Source: Saturnia japonica (taxonomy: Eukaryota; Arthropoda; Insecta; Lepidoptera; Saturniidae). From it: DNA of 64,000 nucleotides. Every line of letters starts with the position of its first letter. Positions within the stretch are counted from its first letter, which is position 1. The stretch lies in assembly GCA_033032175.1 (NCBI GenBank), contig CM065318.1, forward strand, positions 6,324,001 to 6,388,000, written 5' to 3'. Both the position numbers and the translations under genes were made by a program. Below the pieces are notes generated by a model, which was not told the origin of the DNA, searched no databases, and saw only the letters and a program-made list of their open reading frames with translations. Below are positions 23,201 to 35,200 of the stretch, one piece after another.

Positions 23201-26200
23201 TGTTACCTTAGCAGGGCTGCGACTGAAACGGTAAGTGAGATGATGAATGGGCGGCGGTGGATCAGCGAGCGGTTCTGTTAGTGGCTTCACATATAGTTGG
23301 TGCCGCTCCGACACTCGCTGGCCCGCCGGCGAGTATGCTGCATCACCACGACCAGCTGGGAGTGGAGACAGACTACACTCCTGCATACACAAAATGTAAT
23401 TATTTCATGATTTTTTTATAGGTAGAGTCTGGCCTCATTCTCACTTGTCACGATATGGCCCAAAATTGTAACATGTTACACTTAGTGGGGGGGACTGTCT
23501 CTTAAGTGCACTAGCCGAAACCCTCCTATAGGTGCTTTGTGACATATTTTCAACTTAAGGTGTTAGCTAGCCAGGCGAGGTTTTGAAAATGCCCTACCCC
23601 AACCTATTAACTCAGGGTTATTGTAGGATACAAATCTATTTTGATCGCCTTAGTTTCCAAAAGTCCTACCATTTATTTATTAATTAAAAGGAAGGCCAGT
23701 GGCCAATAAAACTAAATTTTATTAAAATTTACAAAATAAAACATTTCTCAATGCTTTCAAGACCACCACTGAATGCTTCATTTGTAACCTTATTAAATAT
23801 AATAGTTTTTTTAAAGTATACAATATTAGAATTGACAATCATATAAGAATATAAGTTTAAAGGCTCGCGCACAACACGGCCGCGGCGGGCCGCAGCATGT
23901 CGCATTGCAAAATTGCGCCAAAGCACACTAGGTGACGCGCCGAGCCGCACCACAACGCAATAATTGAGTCAGTCAGCTCTTGGCATTGAGCGTGTCCAGC
24001 CGAATATGATGGATAGTTCCGACGAATAGCTGTATTAATTCAATCTTCTGTTTGACGAAGATTTAGTGAGGCCATAATCTCTCCTGAGGTTAAGTGATGA
24101 TGTGGCCCAAGTTGGTGACACCCTAAGCCTAGTGGTAAAACTAGGTCTCAAGTGCCGCTGCCGGAACATACCTATAGGTGTTGGCGATATATTTTCAACT
24201 TAAGGGCGATAGTTAGCGAGGCGGACTTTAGAAAATGCTCTACTACTATGCTATGATTTCATCACAATTTTTTCCTGTACCCAAAACTCAGGTTTATTGT
24301 AGAGATTTAAACTCGCGTCGACCACCCAAATAATACTTTTTCGGTAAACAAACTACCACTGAGCCATCATTGCTTTAAAATAAAGAAGATAAGGCAAATA
24401 AAGTATTTTATGGTGTCACGGAATTTGCAAAAATGTAAAGGTGTTTGTTGAATTTTACACTTTTAAAATTTTTTAGAAGTACATATTATGAAAAGTATTC
24501 TGAACTTCGTCTGCTCATTGCGTCTTCCATCGCATACTATCGCAACGCATAACAGCAGCCGCAAAATTACACCTGGCGAGCAGTACGAAAGTGATGCAGG
24601 AGGATTTTTGTTATGCAATGCGGTGCGGTGCGGCCCGCCTTAATGTGCGTGAGCCTTAAGTGTCACAAAATGTAAACCGTAAATACACTCATAAAAATAA
24701 AAACAAAAAGGCATTGTGCAAACATGAAAATGTAAAGAAAAAAAATAATAGCATAAGGTATGCTGAAGTGGAGCGGAGCAGAGCTGTACAAAATTTCGAG
24801 CAATAGAATTGCATCTCTAGATTTTAATGCAATTCTATTAATCGGAATATGTTCAGCTCCGCTTCAGTGGACAGGCAGCCTTAATCATGTATAGTTCTCA
24901 TGAATTGTACGTTTTTCTATGGTTGTAGGACATTTCCTAAAACTCGTCTCTTTAGCTACCACCTTCAATTTGAAAAATCTGTCGCCAAATACCCTATCTA
25001 TAGGTACTTGAGAGCCAGACCATATCTAGGTTTAACGTGGTACTGTTAAAGTAAGTATATATTAAATATATACTCACATCTTTATGTTTTCCAGTAAACC
25101 GTAGAGCAAAGTTTTGCATACACTGTACATAAACTTTGTTATAAAAGTTTATCAAGTCACCTCTTTCTGGTGAACCTGGAAAATTGTTATATAATTTTTA
25201 ATTTAAATTATTAGTACTATTACAAATCTGAAAGTGTGTAAAACAAAAGTATAACTTAAAAGGTTAGATTTAAAAGTATACTATACTCAGATAGTTAAAT
25301 GGATTTGGATGAAATACAAAAATTACTTATTATCTCAGAATGACAACTATAAAAATATATACTTATTATTATTAAATAAATTTTATACTAGCTGTGCCTG
25401 GACGAATGTTACCAAGTAGTTATTTATATCCCGTTATTTTATTTTTACTCATATTATTGACAATTCATATAGTCTAACAATTGAGAAATGATATATTTAT
25501 TATACCTCCCCTGTAAAACCATAAAAATCTTTTACTACTTTTTTTACGATGCGTAAATGTATTGTTGACGATTCTAATCATATCTACCTATCAATTATAG
25601 AATGGCGTATGCTTCCCGTCTACTTAATTATATTTTAAGTTTAATTTTTTGCTATTTCTAAAAGTAATATTGAAAATTATTATAGCCTGGTTGCCTGGAA
25701 GAGATTGCTTTCAGCAGTAAGGCCGTCCTTTGTACTCATAATATAATTTTAATGTTCGATTAGATCTGTAATTAACGGTGTACAAAAAACATGCGTGGAC
25801 TACAGAATGCCGTCGATCGGGCGTACGCGCGAATCGTGATACTCCCGCTCCCGGTTATATGCTTATTGTGGGTGATCCTTAGAAGATAGACATATGCACT
25901 CGTTGACTTTTTTGTAGGTATTTTTAATATCTAAAATTATGTAGTACATTAATATAATATATATATTTCTTATGGTTTACTCAGCGTAAGCCATTTAAGC
26001 ACCCGAATTAATTCACCATGACCAGTTTTTTTTTAATTTTTCATTTGCGCGGGACCTTCATTCTTTTTCCACAGTAAAAGTAGCTTAAGTTACTCCATTA
26101 TAACATCACCAATCTGCCAGTGAAAGTCCCGTCAAAATCGGTCCAACCGTTTCGGAGATTATCAGGAACAGTCAGACAAATATTTAAAAAAATGGTGTTT

Positions 26201-29200
26201 TTTTTATATGTATTCTATATACTTTTCACATGCTTTTAATAAAAAACTTATTTTGACAATACAAACAGTCACTTTAATTTTATAGAATGATGTACATAGG
26301 GAAATTTGGAAAACATGTTACATCTACATAAGTACAGATTGATATAACACATAACTACAGATTTATTAAAATGGATAAAACTTACTATCAGTAGCGCTCT
26401 GTTTTATCAATACAGATCTATAAACATGATTATCTGCTAGAGGTCGTTGTCGGTAGCAACGCATGATTTCCGCAAATGTCCTCTCTACTTGATTGCTTTG
26501 ATTATTTGATACCTGAAAAATAAATAGTACAGAATTAAGTTTTATTGGATAATTAAAATATAAACAAAAATGTCTAACTAACAATATTTACCTACGTTTT
26601 TTTTTTAATCCCACAGAGTAAACTGACATTCACTAATGTGAAACTTGAACACAATGTTGCCATATTCATTTTTACCGCGTTGTCCTATATTACCTTTTAC
26701 ATTCCGCATAATATGCGTAAATATTGGATTCAGTATTTTTATTTATTTAATAGAAATATTTATTATTATTTAACTTAAACGATAATTAATTATTAAAGTT
26801 ATATAACTTAGAAAACTTAAGAATATTGGAAGTACTTACGTAAAAAAAGAATAATCAGGTTAGTCAAAGGTGGTGGTGGAAGGTGATTTTGATTACCTAA
26901 ACTTCAGGGCTAATTATTATTAAGGTTTTACGATTAGTTCGGATTGGGGGGCATCACTATTTTTAAAATCCATTAGCTACCAACATATGAAATGGCATTT
27001 TATTTCACAGAATTAAAAGATGGACTGCACATGGACTTCTTTCCAAACTTCCGGTGTGTGGACTTCTCGACAACTGCTGGAATGGGGTCTCGGGCTTTTT
27101 TACATGAAGGCAGAATTCGTGTCCTCGTTGAAGGATGTAATTCGCAGTTCATGTCAATAAGTGCAGGAGTCCTCAAAGCTCTGTGCATTTACCCACACTA
27201 TTTCTTCTGCATATCAATGATATGATAACTTTAGGCCATACTCATTGCTATGCAGTTGACAGCACAATTCATGGGTCTATTACAGCATACCTCTATGCGG
27301 TCTGATAGAAAAAGAAAAGAGACGAGATGAATCTGTCATTGAACCTAACCAATCCTTGCACTGCATATCTACATAGCGAGCAAGTAACTTGGTCGAGTTA
27401 ATTGCCAAAAAACTTAGATATGCGCTCTTTCTGCAAACAAAATACAGTTCTTCCCCTCCCTACTCTTCAGAACGTCTGGCTAGCAATGCGTTACCGCTTC
27501 AATATTTTAGGGGGGCGATATTCACAGCGCTCAACTCCAGGGATTACATCTGGAGTGTCATCTCCACTACATCACAGAGACTCGGAATCCGAAACAGGGT
27601 GGAACGGTTTTTCACACCCGGTCAACTGTACCTTCTTTACAAGGCACAAGTTCCTCCTTTTAACGACATCAGTTCCTTCAAGCGAAACTTGAAGAGATAT
27701 TTATGTAGGCTGGCATGACAGCAGCTAGCACGGATGGATTATTGATCTCTCGATGGTCGCCGTTGGGTTTGGATTGTACTGTGCTTACTACCAAGGATAG
27801 TACAGTTAATTTATTTGCTGAGCTACTACAAAAAAAAAACATACATACCTTACAAATTACATAGACTGAACACATCAGTATTTGGTCAAGATGCCTATCT
27901 TTCATAAGCTGAGTTTGGGACATGATTGAGTACTCGAGGCATGTCCATATCTTTCGTTTCAATTCTTCGTCTGTGAGCCGCAGACGCGTACACAAGTCGT
28001 TCATTCTGACGACTGCTAAGCTGTAAAACTGAAAAAGTCTTTTTTTTTTAATGACAATAATATGACTGTAATGTATATTATATTATTTCCGATTTCTTGT
28101 TTTCTACCAATTTAAATTTTGAAATAGGGTTCTACTGTTATATTTAAAAAAGAGAAAAATTTGGAAAAAAATACACATTAAATGAGGTTTCTATACATAT
28201 ATTACTTTTAAAGGATTTTTTTGTGGGAGCACCATATCTCCTTTAATTTTTCATCAAAATTAATGAGTCAAACATCTTTCAAAAGGTTACGTTTTCCGTT
28301 ATTAGCGAAAAATAATTTGAAATTAACGTTTTTGTTTAAAAAATGGATTGAAAAAGATTTCAGCTAGTTATGAAATATTATTAAGTTTCAAACAGGGAGG
28401 TACTTACTTTTCTAAAAAAGAGATTTAATGAATTATTCTTTTTAGGCGTCGATGTCGGTGTAACTTCTCCATTTGTTGTGTTCTGTGATGATTGTGTAAT
28501 ATCAGACTCGTTTGTAGCTGTGTTGTTCACTGGCACTAAAGAAATATACAGTTGTTATTGTGTAAAAAATGTACATATATGTATGTGTCGATAACTTTTT
28601 TTTACCTAATAATGACTGGCCAGGTTTAATGGGGTCTTTAAACAATTGTTTTTTAGCTTGATCTACCAACGGCGGGTGGAACCGATCCAACGAAGCCGAC
28701 GTGGGAGATTGAAGTCCACCTACACAAAATATAAGCAGTTAATATATTGAAACTACTCGAGTATTGTCCAAATATAAGAAATACTTACTACTTCTGCGAT
28801 ATGGGGAATCATGGACAGATACATCTGAGGACGCTGGTACTGATGTTTTACTAAGCTGATCCCATAGCGGGCTATCTGATGTCCAAACAAGAGATTCCAG
28901 CACTTCCTCTTCTACCTGTTGAAATTAATATTTTTGATAACACTACAAAAAAGGTGAGAACATTTTTAAATATAAATTTCTTTGGCAGTGTCCATTGTGA
29001 GTGATTTTTCACTTTTCACCTAATCCAACTTTTGTTTGTCTTTTGTGCCTGAAATTTTATTTTAAATTTTGTATTATTTTATTTGTTATAATTTACTTGA
29101 TAATATACTATGATGCAGTTTTTATTGCTGGCAGTAAATTTTTTACAAGTAATGTGTGAAGTTGACTCTTACGCGTTTATCTTCCTCATTTGGAAACACA

Positions 29201-32200
29201 TAGTAACGTAAATTTTTTAGACAATATTAATAATACTTACAGCATTAAGATGTTTAATGACATCTCTACTAAGCTTATCTACGACTGCCTGGACGACCAA
29301 CTCAATGATTTTGTAGAAATGAAAAGCACTCAGACCGTATATTTGCAGAACTCGTGGGAATTTAAAAGAATGAACGCCATATGCGTGTAGTACTATTTCA
29401 GTACAGCATGCATAAACTGTCAGTTGATATGTCTCTTGAGTCAACAGCATCTGATAAACAAATAAAATGTTATGTTAGTTCGTGAGACCGCGGATTACGT
29501 CATAATTCAATAAATAAACTTAATGTTAAAAATCATATTATGCACAAAGTTGACTTTACTAAAATTTCAGTTAACACTTATGAAACTTCACCTGTATAGT
29601 TCTATAAATAATTAACATACTACTTCACCTATCTCTTTAAAGTCACTATTTTTAAACATAGTAATAATTTTGACTATTAAATTAAATAAACTAATAACGT
29701 TCAACTGTGTATAGTACTTTAACATTGTACGATGACGTCATGTTTTTGATTGACGTGAACAATCACGCGACTGTGAAACAAAAAAAAACAATTTTCCCAA
29801 GAGAAAATTAAATAAATTAGCAATATTTTTTTACAGATTTTTATTTATTAATAAATAAACCAGTATAATTAAATACTTAACATCAATTATTAAACGTATT
29901 GTCATCAACTCGCTATTATGTCCGACTGGATCGTGACCTCCATACACTGGGTGTAACACCCATCATAGTGGTACATTCCAGTTCCGCAATTAGCTGGTAC
30001 ATATCCAGCCATAAAGCGAGGTGGTAGGGATTTGTACCCGACTAACATGCACATACTGATAAATCCGACACAGTGACTCTTTTTTGGTTTGTCGCGTTTC
30101 AGGATCAACCAGTGTATATCCAGCTGCCAAGACACTTGCAGGCCGACATGATAGCGACGATCGGCGACGAATCGCCAATCTCTCAGTGGTCGCTGTTTGG
30201 TTGTACTACTATCTATATAAATAAAATGTTTGAGGTTTGCCGCATCACGCAAAAAGTACTGGATAGATTTTGATCTTTTCTTTTCTTTTTAAAGATTGAC
30301 GAAAATACGATTTATATAGGCATTACGTGTTCTTTTTTTTTGTCCACGAGAACAAAGCCGCGGGCACAGCTATAAATTGTTTAAACAGTATCTTTATAAT
30401 CTTAAAATCCAACTGCACTAACCTTTAACGATACTTGTGGTTTCTTTCTGTGCTCCTTCTCTGATTATATGTTCAAATACCTTATAATATAAACATGTGA
30501 CCATATTGCAACGAAAAGTGATGGTTTCATTATTCGGACTCCCATTGGCTGCCCTTAAACTGTTTGCAAACTGTTCCGTCCAGTTGTTGCATGGTTGAAC
30601 AACATTTTTATTTATAGTTTCTTCACAAACACCGCTGTCACTGTAACAAATATTTAGATAAACTCAGAACTTAAATCACATCAAATGAACAGCTTGAAAT
30701 ATATAAATGAGAGAATAATTATTATTATAAATTAAAGTTTTAATAAATATATAATATATAATATTCATTTCATGATTTTATTTTCAAAAAATTACTATTC
30801 ATGTATTAAAATATTTAAAAAAAACTTTATGCATATATAAAGGTAATTTCTTACAAATTTCATTATAATATCACAAATATGTAATTGTTAATATTCTTTG
30901 TTTTACAGTGCATCTATGGATACATTATGAATTTATATACTTACGCGAAAAGCCTAAGCAGATGCTGAGAGGGCTGAGGTTTAGCTTGACGCAAAAAAGC
31001 AGCAAGGCGCGCAAGACTGTTCTTTGCTTCAGACACGGGCGTCAATAATTCAGCGCGACGTGCCAAGTACCGCCGCCCAGTAAGTGGAGTGTCTGGGCAT
31101 GCACGACCGCTCTGATAAACATTTATCATGTTTACATAGGTTTCTATGGTTATATACATGCACTCTATATTTATGATTCATATTATAATACTATTATATA
31201 TATCTCTAAAATAATATAGTGGATAAACTCGAGCGCGCACAAACATACACACACACACACACACATAAAACATAAATGGCTAACTAATATTTGAATAATT
31301 ATATAGTACAACCTTTAATATCTTAGAAAATATTATTAATATGGTTGTATAATTGCATTATATTATTTAATACTGTATTATGTTAAAATTAAAAAGATAA
31401 ACTACTCCGAGTTTCTTGACGATTTATTTCGATGACTGGGATATTTTCCGAACCAGTAGGTAGTGTTTTGACGATCGTAAGTGCCGTGCCTTCTTAGGGC
31501 CTAAATTTAATAAAGATTTTAATTTTTTATTTTAAATCTGTGAATGTAGTTATTAATATATAAATAAATTTTAAACCCTTGGTACAGTGTTTTAAGGGAG
31601 CCAGTTTTGTGACATCCCTTTTTTATTGTAGACAGTTTTATTATTTGTATAGATTCCTAGTTTGAATCAATTCAAACGCAAGAGTAAAACTGCCGCGTGT
31701 CTATTATGCATAGTCCCTAGGATATATATTTTTGAAAATCGAGGTTCTTTAACCAGATAAATCATTTAAAAAATCATAAGCTACAAAATGTAAATAACAT
31801 CATCAAATCAACACTAATGGTAAATAAAAAACAATCGACGACGCATATTACATAGCAATTAGAAAATAACTAAGTTCAATCATTACGTAATTATTTAAAT
31901 TTTCTTCATTTTATCTGCATTAAAAAAGGACGTCACAAAATTGGCTCCTATACAACACTGTGAGCTTCGTGTATATTCCAAAAAGATCAACTCAAAAATT
32001 TTATTTCTTATATACTACTTAGTACTATATTTAATCAATATTAAGGCTCGAAAATTGTTGCATGCTGTGCTCGCCTGTAAGTGGAGTACTACATAATTAT
32101 TGAGATGTGTTCGTATAACTAAAATATAATCATGTATCATATGTTGTGGCTCTGTTGGCGCACCAAATAAATAAATAAATATAGAAATGATCTTTTATAT

Positions 32201-35200
32201 ATTTTATAAAGTATTTTTGCATTAATACTTCATATGAAAGTATAGCTCACCGGTCCAAATGTCGCAATAACTTGAGATATTTCATCTCCTGATACTTTGT
32301 TTCGAATGCCGATTTGTTCATTTGCATGTTCACCTGAAAACAATACAAGTTAGAATTAAGAAAAAAAAAACAATAAAAAACTTGTTGCAGTTCACACGCG
32401 GTAGAAGTGAAACCTTTAAAAAACATAAGAATATTCCCATACAAGATACACGTGAACAATGCACCACGCCGGTTATGACGCCTTTTCCCAAGGCTCCGTA
32501 ATACGTAGTCGCACACACACTTACAAAAAGGAAACACTGTATTATTTATTCTATGTCATTCTTTCGCAAGCTAAATCCTATAGATGTATATGTTTGTCTC
32601 AATTTAGTGTCGCTGTTTCGTTTCATCGAGTTTCAAATAACAATGATGCTAAAGAAGTTATTAATACAATTAACTTAATAACATGTAAACTACGTAATAT
32701 AAAGTAGGTTTCATGTTTCACATAATTAGATGAGAATGTTTTTCTTTTACTGATTTTCTTTGAAAAATAAAATTTGAATCGAATGAAACATATCTAGCAT
32801 AATATATTGATTTCTTTTATATAATTATTACTTTCTTACTTACATCTATTTAAGATGAAGAATAAAATAATAATGTAATGCCATATAGAATAAATATTTA
32901 GAATAGGCTAGTTAAGTTTCCTATTTAAATTAGGTCCTCGATTATTAATTATTGTCGGATTAGAAGAAAAAAAAAATTACCAAATTTTTAAGGCCTAGGA
33001 AACCGCAAAACTTTATTTTAAAAGCTTACTTTTTGTAAGCAAGCGAAAACGTCTCAACCATATTAGTCTATATATATTATCTCCGCTGTGACGTCATACG
33101 GGTCGAAAACAAACGTTTGACATTTAGCAAACGTTCATCATTAAAAAAAAAATCTATACTTTTATGTCACAGCAGAGACTACGTAGCGAATTTCACTCGT
33201 AAAAGATCCGGCATAAAAATTGCTTATAGTCCTATGACGTCACAACAAGTTTAACAGCGTTTTCAGAGTTAAAAAAAAATTACGATTTGCACTCCGGGAG
33301 TGCCGATAGAAGTGAAAACTTAGTTATTGAGTTATGAATTGCATTTTATTTATGAATTGTATTTTATTTATTATTAGAAACTTTAAAATACATTTAATAT
33401 TCTTTTATGAAAGACACGTTCGCGGTCTGCTATATGTACATGCATATATGCACACACTATAGCTGCATCTCGTAACGGTGTCGCGAGTCCAGAGATTTTT
33501 TATCTCATCTAAAAATATGCGTACCGCGCTGAAAGAAGTTTTCACTTCAAAAATTTAATTGAAAATAAGTAGCCATCTTACACTTTTAATATCTGAAAAT
33601 GATAAATATTGGTTTCTTAAGTTAAATACTACAGAAAATATTTATTTATTGCTCCAAATTTGATACGAGTCAAGTAGCGAATTCTAGCACAAGCTATTAT
33701 ACATTAGAATGAAATTGTCTAAGAACTGTCAGAGAAATTGACTTGTATGTGTAGATAAGTATATTAAACTGAATAACAAAGAGAAAATAAAAATAAATTT
33801 TAAGATAAATATTATTTTCTAAAAAAGAACGAAATAAATTATCAACTTGAAGTTATAAATCTTTTCTTTTTTTCTTCTTCTTCTTTTAAAAATCTATGTT
33901 TGTATATATCTTCCCTTACTGCAAAACGGCTGGAGCGATTTTGATGAAATTATCAGACAAACTTCATATTAGCCCAGCGGGTGTCCTTGTAAAGTTTGGT
34001 AGCGATCGGATCATGTATACGACATAGCAAGGCGTTATTAGGTTAAGTATATAGAATGAATGACCTATAGAAGATTCGGTTTTAGCCAGGAATCTGCCTT
34101 AATTTCAGTCCCTCCGAAACTCAGTACATACATCTCGTGATCTATCATAATAGTACATTATGGTACAAGTGTGTAATGTTGGTGATTACCGCTGAGGCGC
34201 CATTGAGACCCGAGCCGTTAGGTGAGGGTCTTAAGAGAGCCGAGGACGGTAATCACCGATACACACGTGTATCATACGACGTTTTTCAACACACTTGTGA
34301 AGAAAATAATAATAAAAAATCATTTTATTTAGTACATAAAAAGTTTATTTAGAGAAACAATTAGTGAATGTGCAGTTAGTAAAATTATGTAATTTGAAGC
34401 TTTTATGCGCTTATGTCATTGCTCGAATGAATATAATAATTTTCAATGATACTCTATAATTCACTTGTGAATAATAGCAATGAAAAAGTCACAGTTTGAT
34501 TACAGGTGTCATTATGTGCCTAATTGCGGTGATATTATAGCCACTTTATGAGCAAGTGTGTTGAAAAAGATTTTTAACAATTAAAATTTTGAAAAGGTAA
34601 TTAATAAGGTTAAATAAAGTACTTAATATAGTAAGCACGCGAGTTAAATGTAGTCGGGGCCTAAGGTGAAGAGCGGGAGCATCTTCCCCGCCTCACGTTC
34701 CCTTACTGTTGTGATGTGAGTGCTGCCTTTAATCGTACGTTTACTGATCGCGTTAATACTTAAGACCCTGTGCCTTTTTGTTTTTAATAATTACTGATTC
34801 GAGTCCGTCAAATTCTGTTATGAAAAAAAGAAATGTTTTTATTCATTACCAAGCATGAAAAATGAAGCTAATGATGATTAAATTTAAATAATTTATTTTT
34901 TAAATTAATACCTTGTTTTTTCATTATGTTAACCAAGATGTAAAATGTTGAATTTAAAACAAAGCTGGAATTTATCAACACCCCCATTATCGACAGCAAT
35001 AATTCATAATTAGGTCACGACACTATCGAATTCCTTAGCTTCCTTAGCTCTGCGCGCTTAGTATAGATAAATGTTAATTTTTGAAAGTTTACTTACAAGA
35101 GTAAATCTTAATCATGTTTATTACTTTTGTTTATATTAAAACAAGATTTTTTATTTATTTTATACTTAAATGATTGAGTTTTTTTTTATTTCATATAATG

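Larger units (their letters stand above)
20215..28028 (-). other. Rbf: Rbf exons 14-18: pocket B and C-terminal core
   Basis: Exons: 27849-28028, 26386-26512, 25078-25175, 23207-23380 and 20215-20391 (residues 667-917). Pocket B shows [38 protein letters not shown] and [17 protein letters not shown] follows. [20 protein letters not shown] matches the pRb C-terminal core that contacts the E2F/DP marked box. The tail ends in a basic/hydrophobic stretch ([18 protein letters not shown]). CDK-type SP sites occur in SLSPLP, YSPAG and RSPAK. Confidence 0.9.
29241..31111 (-). other. Rbf: Rbf exons 8-10: pocket A
   Basis: Exons: 30945-31111, 30430-30640 and 29241-29450 (residues 348-543). [14 protein letters not shown] opens the pocket. 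[11 protein letters not shown] and [13 protein letters not shown] follow, and [12 protein letters not shown] and [10 protein letters not shown] close it, in the same order as p107 and p130. Exon 9 must end at 30430 with donor GTTAAA to keep phase, because the GTTAGT seven bases further on would shift the frame. Confidence 0.9.

Noticed and set aside
29190..29390. Plus-strand ORF of 66 codons
   Set aside because: Antisense shadow of Rbf exon 10.
32247..32537. Minus-strand ORF of 96 codons
   Set aside because: It overlaps Rbf exon 7 in the wrong frame; the exon frame (GEHANEQIG) is fixed by the neighbouring exons.
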